64,000 nucleotides of DNA, taken from Mycobacterium innocens (GTDB lineage: Bacteria; Actinomycetota; Actinomycetes; Mycobacteriales; Mycobacteriaceae). The DNA lies in contig NZ_UPHQ01000253.1 of NCBI RefSeq assembly GCF_900566055.1, positions 1-64,000 of the forward strand, in the 5' to 3' direction. The translations under genes were made by a program, and so were the position numbers. The notes below the pieces were generated by a model. It had not been told where the DNA came from, searched no databases, and saw only the letters and a program-made list of their open reading frames with translations. Numbering within the stretch: the stretch's first letter is position 1; each line of letters starts with the position of its first letter. Shown piece after piece: positions 8,210 to 17,165 of this stretch.

Positions 8210-9604
8210 TCAACCGGGCGGTGAAGCGGCGAGCAGTTCCTGCAGCGCGGCGGTGAAGTCGTCGGCGAGGGCCGCCAGATCGGGCAGCAGCTTCGGGCAG
8301 GAAATGATGCCGAGATCGAGTTTGTCGTTGAGCGACATGACGGTGATGTTGAGCCCACAGCCGTGAAAGATCGGGCCGAGCGGATATATCGCGGTCAGCC
8401 TTGCGCCCAGGAAATAGAGGGTGGCCCTAGGGCCGGCCACATTGGAGACGATCAGATTATGCACCGGTGAATGAGTGAGCGGGGTCTTGGCGTAGAGCCA
8501 CATCGCGGCACCGAACACTGTCGGGTCGGCGAACTGCGCCCAGTCCTGCAACAGCGTGGCTCCGATCGCCGAACTATGGTCCTTGGCGCGCGAGTTCGCT
8601 TGCGCGATGGCCTGCAACCGCCTGCCCGGGTCGGCGATGTGGGTCTCCAACGGCGAGAACATGCCCGAGACCTGGTTATGACCGGGCCGAGGAGAGGTCT
8701 GCCGCACCGACACCGGCACCATCGCCACCAGCGGCTTGCTGGGCAGTTCGCCGCGGTCGAACAGCCAGCGCCGTAACGCCCCCGCGCACAGCGCCATGAC
8801 CACGTCGTTGACCTTGACGCCGAACCGGTTCTTGACCTTTTTGATGTCGGATAACTCCAGCTGCGTATACGCGATGTTGCGCTGGGCGGTAACGGCGGCA
8901 TTGAACGCCGTCGGCGGTGCGGCGAACGGACGTGCCATGCTTTGCCCGCTACGTGCTCGGCGGGCCGTCTCGACGAGCGACGCACCCGTCAGCGACAACA
9001 CGTTGACCAGCCGCCATGATCGGGCGGCAAAGCCCAGCAGCCCGCTCGCGGCAATCTGTAGCCAATTGGCACCACCGGGGCCGGCCACCGCATCTGGCGG
9101 TGGCGCGTCCGGTTCGGTGCTGCACAGCTGCGCCAGCAGGTCGGCGCCCATGACACCGTCCACCGCGGCGTGATGCATTTTGGTCAGCACCGCCACTCGG
9201 CCACCGGCGGATGCGGGTGTGCCGGCGAGGCCCTCAATGACCCACATCTCCCATAGCGGGTGGTCGCGGTCCAACGGCACCGCGGCGATTTGTGCGCAGA
9301 TCTCGGCCACTTCCGCCTGCCCGCCCGGGGCCGGCACGCCGATGCACTGCAGATGGTGGTCGAGATCGAACGCGCGGTCCTCCACCCATACCGGGTGATC
9401 CAGATTCAGCCGGCTGTCGGCCAGCTTCTCGCGGAATTGCGGCATCGCCTTGATCCGCATCCCTAACGCGTCGCGCAGCCGGTCGAACGTGTATCCGCCC
9501 GGCATTGTCGAAGTGTCCAGTTCCAGCAGAGAACACACATGCAACGGCTGCGTGAAGGTCTCCAGGTACAGAAAGCTGGCGTCCAGCCCGCTTAGTCGTT
9601 CCAC
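8210..9604 (-). CDS. wax ester synthase / acyl-CoA:diacylglycerol acyltransferase (WS/DGAT)
   Basis: This 464-residue protein has the catalytic motif HHAAVDG at about residues 143-149. It begins with the usual MERLSGLDASFLYLET and has late conserved segments LIVSNVAGPRATLYFLGARL and YPLGPIFHGCGLNITVMS. It transfers an acyl group from acyl-CoA to diacylglycerol or a fatty alcohol to make storage lipid, at the membrane. Mycobacteria carry many paralogues (the tgs genes, Rv3480c). I cannot say which one this is, although Rv3480c lies in the equivalent chromosomal neighbourhood in M. tuberculosis. The start is GTG behind GGGAGA. It is divergent from the amidase gene across 288 bases in which I see no further gene. 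Confidence 0.92.
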   Translation of the reverse strand: MERLSGLDASFLYLETFTQPLHVCSLLELDTSTMPGGYTFDRLRDALGMRIKAMPQFREKLADSRLNLDHPVWVEDRAFDLDHHLQCIGVPAPGGQAEVAEICAQIAAVPLDRDHPLWEMWVIEGLAGTPASAGGRVAVLTKMHHAAVDGVMGADLLAQLCSTEPDAPPPDAVAGPGGANWLQIAASGLLGFAARSWRLVNVLSLTGASLVETARRARSGQSMARPFAAPPTAFNAAVTAQRNIAYTQLELSDIKKVKNRFGVKVNDVVMALCAGALRRWLFDRGELPSKPLVAMVPVSVRQTSPRPGHNQVSGMFSPLETHIADPGRRLQAIAQANSRAKDHSSAIGATLLQDWAQFADPTVFGAAMWLYAKTPLTHSPVHNLIVSNVAGPRATLYFLGARLTAIYPLGPIFHGCGLNITVMSLNDKLDLGIISCPKLLPDLAALADDFTAALQELLAASPPG

Positions 9605-9892
9605 AATGGTCTCCCTTGATTCGCCGTGGTATCAGCTATCGGACCGAAGTCGGCTACGGATTCCGGACACACAACACCGCGCGGGGGTACCCGTTCTGGC
9701 GGTGCTTAAACCTGACGGTCCGAAGATGCTTTGGCGGTTCGGCAGACGGTTGGCACCCCGCCGGTCCAGCCGCATGGCTTCGAGCCGTGGGTCGCCGGCC
9801 GTTTCGGCCGGCCCGGCTTCGGCTCGTTGCAACGGGCACCCGACGCAATGCCGGCGGGCGCGCGGCAGCGGCCCGGCTCGTAGGATCGGCCA

Positions 9893-11389
9893 ATGCAGCT
9901 TGACGAGTACCTGTCACTGGATGCGACGGCTCTGGCCGAGCTCGTCGAACGCAAACAGGTCACCCCGGCCGAACTTCTCGCCCTGGCGCGCCGGCGCGCC
10001 GAGGCGGTCAATCCGCGGTTGAACGCTATCGTTCGTCGCCTCGACGAGGTCGCCGACCGGCAAGCCGCCGACCCGCAGTTGCAGGGCAGATTCGCCGGTG
10101 TGCCATTTCTGATCAAGGATCTCGACCAGGAATATCAGGGCTTTCCCACCTCGTCCGGATCCCGGTCGCTGGCCAACGACGTGGCCGACCGGCACGCCCT
10201 GATCACGCAGCGGTTCCTGGACGCCGGCCTGGTGATCTTCGGCAAGACCAACACCCCGGAGTTCGGCGCCAAGGGCGTGACCGAGCCCGAGTACTGGGGT
10301 CCGGCTCGCAACCCCTGGAACCTGCAGCGCACCCCGGGCGGCTCGTCGGGCGGATCGGGAGCTGCGGTCGCCGCCGGCATCGTGCCGGCAGCCGGGGCGA
10401 ACGACGGCGGCGGGTCGATCCGCATCCCCGCCGCCTGCAACGGGCTCGTCGGCCTCAAACCCAGCCGGGGCCTGGCGCCGTACGGTCCGCAGACCGGCGA
10501 GCCGATGTTCGGCATGGCGGTCCAGGGCGTCGTGTCACGCACCGTGCGCGACAGCGCCGGGCTCTACGACGCGATCGTCGGACCCAATCCCCGTGCCGGC
10601 TACCAGGTTCGGCTCCCCGACGCCCCGTTCGCCGAACACATCAAGAACCGTCCGGGCGTCCTTACGATCGGCTACTCGACGTCGTCGGCGATCAACCCCA
10701 GCCCCCACCCGGAGGCCGTCGCCGCGGTCGACGGCGCGGCCAAGCTGCTGCAGGACCTCGGTCACCGGGTCGAGGAGGTCAAGCCGCCCTACGACGACGC
10801 CGCCCTGGCGCGTGATTTTCTGATCATCTGGTTCGCTCAGCTCTACCGCCACGTCGCCGACATCAAAGCGCGAATCGGCGCCCGCGACAGCGACTTCGAG
10901 GCCGACACGCTGGGCATGTGTGAGCTCGCGCGATCCGCCGGTGTGCTGGCGCCGATGCAGGCGCTGGAGAACATCAACAACTACATCCAATCCCTGACGA
11001 CGTTCCACGAGAGCTACGACTACTTTCTGACGCCGACCCTGGCCACGCCACCCCTGGCGGTCGGCGCCACGGCGACGTCACCCCGCCTGCAGACGGTGGC
11101 CCGGGTGCTGAGCAAGCTGCATGCCGGAAAAGTGTTGGCGCTCAGCGGGATTCTGGACCAGCTGATTCAGGAGAGCCTGGGCTGGGTGCCTTACACGCAA
11201 CTGGCCAATCTGACCGGCCGGCCGGCCATCAGTGTGCCGTTGCACTGGACCGACGACGGGCTGCCCCTGGGGGTGCAGTTCGTCGGACGGCTGGGCGCCG
11301 ACGGTGACCTGTTGCAGCTGGCCGCCCAACTCGAAGAAGCCCGCCCCTGGGCGCAGCGGCATCCGGCGACCGCGGTGGCAGCGAGTTAG
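9893..11389 (+). CDS. amidase (amidase-signature family)
   Basis: This 498-residue protein carries the Ser-Ser-Lys catalytic triad of the amidase-signature family. The Lys is in PFLIKDLDQ at about 75, the cis-Ser is in [10 protein letters not shown] at about 152, and the nucleophilic Ser is in [11 protein letters not shown] at about 175. These enzymes hydrolyse carboxamides. The substrate is not evident and the protein is probably cytosolic (no signal peptide). It ends eight bases from the end of the convergent GCS2-ligase gene. It may process amides made by that neighbouring cluster, but this is only a positional suggestion. Confidence 0.9.
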   Translation: MQLDEYLSLDATALAELVERKQVTPAELLALARRRAEAVNPRLNAIVRRLDEVADRQAADPQLQGRFAGVPFLIKDLDQEYQGFPTSSGSRSLANDVADRHALITQRFLDAGLVIFGKTNTPEFGAKGVTEPEYWGPARNPWNLQRTPGGSSGGSGAAVAAGIVPAAGANDGGGSIRIPAACNGLVGLKPSRGLAPYGPQTGEPMFGMAVQGVVSRTVRDSAGLYDAIVGPNPRAGYQVRLPDAPFAEHIKNRPGVLTIGYSTSSAINPSPHPEAVAAVDGAAKLLQDLGHRVEEVKPPYDDAALARDFLIIWFAQLYRHVADIKARIGARDSDFEADTLGMCELARSAGVLAPMQALENINNYIQSLTTFHESYDYFLTPTLATPPLAVGATATSPRLQTVARVLSKLHAGKVLALSGILDQLIQESLGWVPYTQLANLTGRPAISVPLHWTDDGLPLGVQFVGRLGADGDLLQLAAQLEEARPWAQRHPATAVAAS

Positions 11390-11397
11390 GTTCCCGC

Positions 11398-12876
11398 TCA
11401 AGGCCATTCGTGCACCGGAGCGCCGGCGTGCGCGTTCTCGGCATAACGCCGGGTCATCTCGTGCAGCGCCGTGATGCGCGGCATCCCGCCGTCCTCGAGG
11501 CGGCGCACCACCCCGGTTTGCCAGGCCGCCCCGGTCTGCCCGGTCCGCACCCGCGCTTCGACGACACCGAGATAGCGGTCGCGGTCAGCCGCATCGACTC
11601 CCCAGGCATCCAACCCGGCAGCGGCGGCCGGTAGCAGCCACTCACCGACGAGCCGCTCGACCGGCTGCTCGCCTCCCTGCCAATGCAGCCGCGCGGCCAG
11701 CCCGTCGCGGGCGCCGCGATGCAGGTTCTGCTCGGCCGCCGCGAACGGCAGCTGCCGCGACGGCGCGGCATCGCTGTCGGTGCTGTCGGCGATCGACCGG
11801 ACCAGCCCGTAATAGAAGGCGGCGTTGGCGACCATGTCGACGGCGGTCGGACCGCTTGGCAGCACCCGGTTTTCGATGCGCAATTGCGGTTGCCCGCCCT
11901 GGACGTCGTAGACCGGACGATTCCAGCGCCACACGGTGCCGTTGTGCAGCCGAAGCTCCCGCAGGGTGGGCGCGTCACCGGCCTGCAGGGCGGCATCGGG
12001 GTCCTGGGCCTCCAGCATCGGAAACAGCGGCGGAAACAACCGGACGAGGTCGTCGAACAGCTCGACGGGGCCGACGATCCAGCGGTCACCGAGCCGCACC
12101 CGCGCCGGTGCGCCGGCGCGTACCTCTTCGCGTCGACGGGTGTCGAGCAGCTGTTCGAGCAGCGTGATGCGGGTCTCCTGCCATGCCTGGCGGCCGAGCA
12201 GATACGGCGAGTTGGCCGCCACCGCCACCTGCGCCCCCGCGATTGCCTGGGCGGCGTTGTAGTAAGCGGCGAACCGGTCCGGCGCTACCCGCAGGTGCAG
12301 TTGCAGGCTGGTGGTGGCCGCATCGGGTGCCACCGAATCGGTGGTGAACTCCACCGGCTCGCAGCCGTCGACGATGCGCACCAGGAACGGCCGCTGCCGA
12401 GCGGCGGACATCCGGCTGGTCAGCAGCTCGTAGCGGGGGTTGTGCGAGATGCGCTCGACGGTGAGCTGCTCGGCGCTCAGTGTCGGCAACATGCCGACCG
12501 CGAGCAGCCGGGTGCCCAGCGGCTCGATGCGTGCCCGGCACCCGTCGAGGACCTCGGCGAGGTCGCTTTCGCTGTCGCGCAGCACGCTGCCGTGTAGCCG
12601 GCGGGGCGCCAGGTTCAGCTCGACGTTGAACTGGCCGAGCTCATGCTGCATGTCCGCGCGGCCGAGGCGGGCCAGGACCGCGTCGTTGACCAGCCGCGGC
12701 CGGCCCAACGGGTCCACCAGATCCAGTTCCACCTCCATACCGATGGAATCCTGGTGGCCGGTGAACCAGCCGTCGTCGACCATGCGGCGCAACGCGGCAA
12801 CGCATCGCCCCAACCGGTCCCGCACCTCGCGCTCGTGGCCGACGACCAGGCCGGAAGCATCGACGCGGTCGCCCAC
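11398..12876 (-). CDS. glutamate-cysteine ligase family (GCS2-type) carboxylate-amine ligase
   Basis: This 492-residue protein has the GCS2 pattern. SIGMEVELDLVDPLGRPRLV binds nucleotide/metal near the N-terminus, followed by LGQFNVELNLAP. Later segments are a SLQLHLRV strand, AANSPYLLGRQAWQETRI, and VWRWNRPVYD with LRIENRVLPSGPT. GCS2 enzymes use ATP to join a carboxylate to an amine. Members include GCL, EgtA and YbdK, which are about 370-430 residues, so this one is longer. GTG at 12876 is chosen because GGAGG lies six bases before it (12883-12887); the open frame extends 11 codons further. It is the last gene of the five-gene minus-strand operon, 54 bases after the epimerase. The true acceptor and donor are unknown. 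Confidence 0.8.
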   Translation of the reverse strand: MGDRVDASGLVVGHEREVRDRLGRCVAALRRMVDDGWFTGHQDSIGMEVELDLVDPLGRPRLVNDAVLARLGRADMQHELGQFNVELNLAPRRLHGSVLRDSESDLAEVLDGCRARIEPLGTRLLAVGMLPTLSAEQLTVERISHNPRYELLTSRMSAARQRPFLVRIVDGCEPVEFTTDSVAPDAATTSLQLHLRVAPDRFAAYYNAAQAIAGAQVAVAANSPYLLGRQAWQETRITLLEQLLDTRRREEVRAGAPARVRLGDRWIVGPVELFDDLVRLFPPLFPMLEAQDPDAALQAGDAPTLRELRLHNGTVWRWNRPVYDVQGGQPQLRIENRVLPSGPTAVDMVANAAFYYGLVRSIADSTDSDAAPSRQLPFAAAEQNLHRGARDGLAARLHWQGGEQPVERLVGEWLLPAAAAGLDAWGVDAADRDRYLGVVEARVRTGQTGAAWQTGVVRRLEDGGMPRITALHEMTRRYAENAHAGAPVHEWP

Positions 12877-12930
12877 AGCACACCTCCCTGCGGCACGGCT
12901 GGATGCCACCGCAACTACAGCATGCCCTTC

Positions 12931-14019
12931 CTAGATCGGCACAGCCATCGGCTGGAACACGCCGAGGTGGTAAGAACTGCTCGGGTACTCCTTGGCACCC
13001 ACCTGCAGTGACAGCGGCGTCTGGACCGGCTCACCGCTGGCCACGCGCGCGGCGATGGAGTCGAGGTCGAACCGCGGGCGCCAGCCCAGGTGGTGCCGGG
13101 CCCGAGCGTTGACGTACACGCGGTCCAGGCGGTCCGGAAAGCGCCACCCGCGGCGCTGCCACACCCGCGCGGCCAGCGGTGCCCGCCGGGCGAAAACCGT
13201 TGCCGCGTCGGTGCGCAACAGCGCGAGGTCCTCGCGAGTGAACGGCGTGGTGGCCGAGACGACATACCGGCCGAACCCGAGGTGCGGGGCGCGCGCGGCG
13301 GCTCGCAGGTGCGCGTCGACGACGTCTTCGAGCGCGACCCGGCGGAACGCATATTCGTTGGCCTTGATGTTGTCGTCGCTGCGGCCGTCGTACTGCTCCG
13401 GCATGTCGTCGCCGTCGGCGAAGAAGCGGGACGCGCGCAGCACGACGCAGGGCAGGCCGTGGTTGCGGCGCGCCAATTGGCAGAGGTCCTCCGCGCCGAC
13501 CTTCGATACGCCGTAGATGTTCTTCGGCACCGACAGCACCGACTCGTCGATCCACGCGGCGGGCCGGCCGGCCGGCGGGACCAGCGCGTCCCCGTACACC
13601 GTTGTCGAGGAGGTCATGACGAAGGCCCGCACCTTCGCGGCAACCGCGGCTTCCAGCACGGTGTTCGTGCCGCTGATGTTGGTGTCCAGAAATGCCTGGC
13701 CCGCGACGAACGCCAGCTGCGGCTTGTGCAGGGCCGCCGCGTGGTACACCACGTCCACCCCGGCCATCACCTCGCGCACCAAGCCCGAATCTGTCACCGA
13801 GCCAACGACATTCGTGTACTCCGAGGGCCGAGAGTCGAGGCCCGCGACATTGGCGCCGCGGGCGCGCAGCGTCCGCACCAGGGCCTCACCGAGGTGCCCG
13901 GAGCTGCCGGTGACCAGCGTGCGCACCGCACGGCCGCTGTGCGCGAACAACTGCGCGGTTCGGATAGCGGTGTGAGTTCTCGTGGCGGCTGGGTGAGCTC
14001 CGGTTGGAGTGACGAGCAT
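12931..14019 (-). CDS. NAD-dependent epimerase/dehydratase (extended SDR)
   Basis: This 362-residue protein has the Rossmann glycine motif TGSSGHLGEALV at about residues 38-49, VYHAAALHKPQLAF, and the catalytic pair YGVSK with an upstream SSTTVYG. This is the extended-SDR layout of nucleotide-sugar epimerases and dehydratases. The start directly follows the stop of the aldolase gene (TAGATG) and has an AAGGGGAC seven bases before it. This supports the long form, although the first ~33 residues precede the fold. The genes before it encode an aldolase, a ThDP enzyme and a cupin. A role in reducing or epimerising a keto intermediate in that pathway is likely but not proven. Confidence 0.83.
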   Translation of the reverse strand: MLVTPTGAHPAATRTHTAIRTAQLFAHSGRAVRTLVTGSSGHLGEALVRTLRARGANVAGLDSRPSEYTNVVGSVTDSGLVREVMAGVDVVYHAAALHKPQLAFVAGQAFLDTNISGTNTVLEAAVAAKVRAFVMTSSTTVYGDALVPPAGRPAAWIDESVLSVPKNIYGVSKVGAEDLCQLARRNHGLPCVVLRASRFFADGDDMPEQYDGRSDDNIKANEYAFRRVALEDVVDAHLRAAARAPHLGFGRYVVSATTPFTREDLALLRTDAATVFARRAPLAARVWQRRGWRFPDRLDRVYVNARARHHLGWRPRFDLDSIAARVASGEPVQTPLSLQVGAKEYPSSSYHLGVFQPMAVPI

Positions 14020-15060
14020 CTATGTCCCCTTACGTGGTACTGGCGGATTCTTGAAGGACCGGCCTCGGCCGCGCATTCCGGCGACCGCCCGATCGATGTC
14101 GTCGGGTGAAACCCACGGCCCGGTAGCGTCTTTCGCGATCCGGCGGATCACGCGGGACACCGCGAGGCCGGCCTGTTGCGCCGCTGCCCACAGATGCTCG
14201 ACGTGCAGCGAATCAAGGCCGTGGAATCCGAAGCAGACCTCCCACGGATCGATGCCGTAGCTTTCGGGTGCGCGTCCCAGCATGTCCGAACGTGCCGCGT
14301 CGAAAAGCCGGTCCACATCGATGCCCGCCAGGTTTCCGCGGCGCTGCAGTGCGGCGACCAGGCACTCGGTCTGGCAGTTGCCCGCTCCGCGCCCGACGCC
14401 CATCAGCGTCGCGTCCAGGAAATCGGCCCCCGCCTCGAACGCCTGCAGCGTGTTCGCCACCGCCAGACCCAGATTGTTGTGCCCGTGGTAACCGACTCTG
14501 ACATCCGTCGCGTCGCGGATGGCCTCGACGTAACGTCGCACGTCTTCGGGCAGGAACGTGCCCGTGGTGTCCACCACGTAGACGATTCCGACGCCCAGAT
14601 CGCGGGCCCGCGTCGCGGCGCCGGCAAGGACCTGAGGCTCGAACAGATGAGACTTGACCAGCTGGACCGAAACCTCCAGACCCCTGGATTGCGCGCGCTC
14701 GATGAACGGCGCAAAGCTCTCCAGTTCGGTGGCGATCACGCACATCCGAAGAAAGTCGAGGTAGTCGCCGGCCAGGTCCACCGCCTCGATGGGCGCCAGG
14801 GCCGGGACGATCACCGCGCCCAGTTTCGCCTTGCGCACCACGGCCCGACCGGTGCGGAAATACTCTTCGTCGGTCTGAGCCGCCCGCCCCTGCGCGGCCG
14901 GAGCGCCGATGGTGACACCGTGCCCGATTTCGATATAGGGAATGCCCGCCTCGTCGAGATCGCCGATGATGGTGCGCAAATCGTCATCGCGGTAACCGAA
15001 GTTGACCGCGTAGCTGCCGTCGCGGATGGTCGTATCGAGGATGACCGGTTCACGTGTCAT
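14020..15060 (-). CDS. DRE-TIM metallolyase (HMG-CoA lyase / 4-hydroxy-2-oxovalerate aldolase-like)
   Basis: This 346-residue TIM-barrel protein has the metal-binding LDTTIRDGSYAVNF near the N-terminus and GYHGHNNLGLAVANTLQ later (HxH metal ligands). It also has the GVGRGAGNCQTECLVAAL segment seen in aldolases of this family. These enzymes make or break C-C bonds next to a 2-keto acid using a divalent metal. The start at 15060 overlaps the ThDP enzyme stop (ATGA) and has GGAG upstream. Translational coupling to a ThDP carboligase/decarboxylase suggests the two act on the same 2-keto acid. No acetaldehyde dehydrogenase is nearby, which argues against a meta-cleavage pathway. Confidence 0.85.
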   Translation of the reverse strand: MTREPVILDTTIRDGSYAVNFGYRDDDLRTIIGDLDEAGIPYIEIGHGVTIGAPAAQGRAAQTDEEYFRTGRAVVRKAKLGAVIVPALAPIEAVDLAGDYLDFLRMCVIATELESFAPFIERAQSRGLEVSVQLVKSHLFEPQVLAGAATRARDLGVGIVYVVDTTGTFLPEDVRRYVEAIRDATDVRVGYHGHNNLGLAVANTLQAFEAGADFLDATLMGVGRGAGNCQTECLVAALQRRGNLAGIDVDRLFDAARSDMLGRAPESYGIDPWEVCFGFHGLDSLHVEHLWAAAQQAGLAVSRVIRRIAKDATGPWVSPDDIDRAVAGMRGRGRSFKNPPVPRKGT

Positions 15061-16730
15061 TTTCCGACTCCTATCTCGGGTGTGTTGAGTTCCGGATCGA
15101 TCGCGATATCGACCACACACGGGCCGGTCGCAACCAGGGCTTTTTCCAGGGCGACGCGCAGATCAGCCGCGTTGTCGACGCGAATCCCCTGCGCGCCAAG
15201 GGCATTGGCCATCGCGGCCAAGTCGTTGACGCCGGTCGAGGCCAGCGGCGACGGATCCATGCGCCCGCGGATCACCGCGGTGGTGGCGCTCAACTGCCCG
15301 TCGTTCAAGACCACCCAGGTGACCGGGAGTCCCTGCGCGACGGCCGTGGAGACCTCGGTGCCATGCATCAGAAAGGCGCCGTCGCCGGCGATGCAGATGA
15401 CACGTTCGCCGGGCCGGGCCAGAGCCACGCCGATGGCGCCGGCGACACCGCATCCCATAGGGGCGAAGTCGACGGTGGCGAAGAACGTGCCGGGCCGTCG
15501 CACCGGTATCCCGCGAAAGGCCCAAAAGATGCAGGTCCCGGAATCCGTGCAGAGCGTGCTGTTCGACGCCAGCAGCGAGTCCAGCTCCCGCATGACCGCC
15601 AGCGGATGGATGGCGTCGCCTCGGGTTTGCGGGACCGGCAACGAAACCCGCGCCGGCACCGTAACCGTTTGCGACGATCGCACCTGCCGGGCGCTCAGCG
15701 ATTCCACGAAGCCCCGGGCGGTGGCGGTGACGCCGAGCGAGGTGGCGACGAGGCGGCCGAACGCCGCCGGGTCGGGATCGACGTGGATGACCTCGGCTCG
15801 CAGCCCGCTCCAGCGCGGCGAAAAAGCGCGGGTGACCAAGCCGTCGAAGGAGACACCGACCGCGATCAGCAGATCGCAGGGTGTGCCGAAAAGATAGTCT
15901 TCGGCCCTGCCGTCGCCGAACAACCCGAGCACGCCGAGGGAAAGCGGGTGTGTTTCCGGGACAATCCCGCGTCCGTTGGGGGTCGTCGCGAACGGGAGGC
16001 CGGCTTTCGCGGCGAACGCGACGATCTCGGTGTCGATCCTGTCCCTGCGAGCGCCGTTGCCCAGCAACAGCATTGGCGCCACGGAGCGCTGCAGCCTGTC
16101 GATCACCGCGTCGGCGATCTCCGTACCACTCGGGGTGAGAATTGCGGCGGCGGCGGGGCCGGTGGCGGTCATCGCGAGCGGGTCGACGGGCAGCACCTCA
16201 TCCACCAGGTCGCGCGGTACGCCGATGTGCACCGGTCCGCTCGGGATGCTCGCCAGCGCCCGAAAGGCGCGGTCGATCTTGGACCGCGCGTTGGCCACCG
16301 ATTCGATCGATACCGAACTGCGGCAAAGCCGGCGGAAGACCGCACCCAGGCCGAGCCCGTCCTCGCTGGTGTCCTGCTGCGAATGCATACCGAATTCAGG
16401 GACCGAAACCTCGCCGGTAAGAACGAGCATCGGCACATGGTTTACCGACGCGTTGGCCACGGCGGTTACCACGTTGGTGGCCCCGGGTCCGGCCGCGAAG
16501 ACCGCAGCCGGCCGGCCGGAAGCCCGGGCGTAGCCGTCGGCGAGATAGCCGGCGCCACCCTCGTGCCGGGTCAACACGATCTTGAAGTCGCCGTCGCGGG
16601 CAACACGCACCAGCAATGAGTCGAGCCTGGAAGTCGGGAGCCCGCACAGCACAGCTATGCCGGCCTCGCGCATCCGGTTGACCAGGTGGTCGCCGACCGT
16701 CGTCACGGCCGGACCTGACGCTTGTCGCAT
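15057..16730 (-). CDS. thiamine-diphosphate enzyme (acetolactate-synthase-like)
   Basis: This protein has about 557 residues and the three ThDP domains. The catalytic Glu is in LTRHEGGAGYLADGYARASG near residue 50, a central domain has LGNGARRDRIDTEI, and the ThDP/Mg site runs from GDGAFLMHG to VLNDG near 440. It may form or cleave 2-keto-acid carbon bonds (acetolactate synthase, carboligase or decarboxylase type). The start could be ATG 16730, inside the end of the cupin gene, or GTG 16706, which overlaps the cupin stop as GTGA; the latter also fits tight coupling. It sits between the cupin and aldolase genes in the operon. It differs from housekeeping IlvB in its active-site loop (NDGQLSATT), so its substrate is probably different. 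Confidence 0.85.
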   Translation of the reverse strand: MRQASGPAVTTVGDHLVNRMREAGIAVLCGLPTSRLDSLLVRVARDGDFKIVLTRHEGGAGYLADGYARASGRPAAVFAAGPGATNVVTAVANASVNHVPMLVLTGEVSVPEFGMHSQQDTSEDGLGLGAVFRRLCRSSVSIESVANARSKIDRAFRALASIPSGPVHIGVPRDLVDEVLPVDPLAMTATGPAAAAILTPSGTEIADAVIDRLQRSVAPMLLLGNGARRDRIDTEIVAFAAKAGLPFATTPNGRGIVPETHPLSLGVLGLFGDGRAEDYLFGTPCDLLIAVGVSFDGLVTRAFSPRWSGLRAEVIHVDPDPAAFGRLVATSLGVTATARGFVESLSARQVRSSQTVTVPARVSLPVPQTRGDAIHPLAVMRELDSLLASNSTLCTDSGTCIFWAFRGIPVRRPGTFFATVDFAPMGCGVAGAIGVALARPGERVICIAGDGAFLMHGTEVSTAVAQGLPVTWVVLNDGQLSATTAVIRGRMDPSPLASTGVNDLAAMANALGAQGIRVDNAADLRVALEKALVATGPCVVDIAIDPELNTPEIGVGK

Positions 16731-17071
16731 TCGGGTGCGTAGGCCGGACCACAGGCACACAGGAACACCAGCGGGTCGCGACCGAGATTGCGGATCTTCT
16801 GGGGCACCCCGGCCGGGATCCAGACGGTGTCGCCGCTGCCCACCGCTCGGGTTTCCGATCCGACGAACACCAGGCCGCTGCCGGACAGGACGAAATAGAT
16901 CTCGTCGGTGTTTTCCAGGCAGTGCCATACCGTTTCGGAGCCGGCCGCCACCGTGGCGTGCGCCAGGCTGACCGACGCGATGCCCACGTTCAACCGGTCG
17001 ACCAACAGCCGGACCTCGGAGTGGTCCGCCGCGACAAACGGCTGCGCATGCCTGACGTTGCTGACAAACAT
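16703..17071 (-). CDS. small cupin-fold protein
   Basis: About 122 residues form a single cupin barrel. The segments ETVWHCLENTDEIYFVLSG and GDTVWIPAGVPQKIRNL correspond to cupin motifs 1 and 2. One metal-ligand His (VWHCLENTDEIYF) is seen in motif 1, while motif 2 lacks the usual late His, so metal binding is doubtful. MFVSNVRHAQ is taken as the start (ATG 17071). The open frame is longer, but the extra 49 codons look non-coding, and the ribosome-binding site is weak. It is the first gene of the five-gene operon and is translationally overlapped with the ThDP enzyme. It may be an isomerase, dioxygenase or product-binding protein. Confidence 0.75.
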   Translation of the reverse strand: MFVSNVRHAQPFVAADHSEVRLLVDRLNVGIASVSLAHATVAAGSETVWHCLENTDEIYFVLSGSGLVFVGSETRAVGSGDTVWIPAGVPQKIRNLGRDPLVFLCACGPAYAPECDKRQVRP

Positions 17072-17165
17072 GGGCACAGCGTCGGCGCACGTGCTGGTCG
17101 AATCCTTGGCAGATCCTTGGAAAGAGATGGCCTTACGCAGCCATTTCAGGAGATACAGTGACACG

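Noticed and set aside
14176-16619. Two long plus-strand frames (573 and 521 codons)
   Set aside because: Antisense to the aldolase and ThDP genes, with no ribosome-binding site and shadow-like composition.
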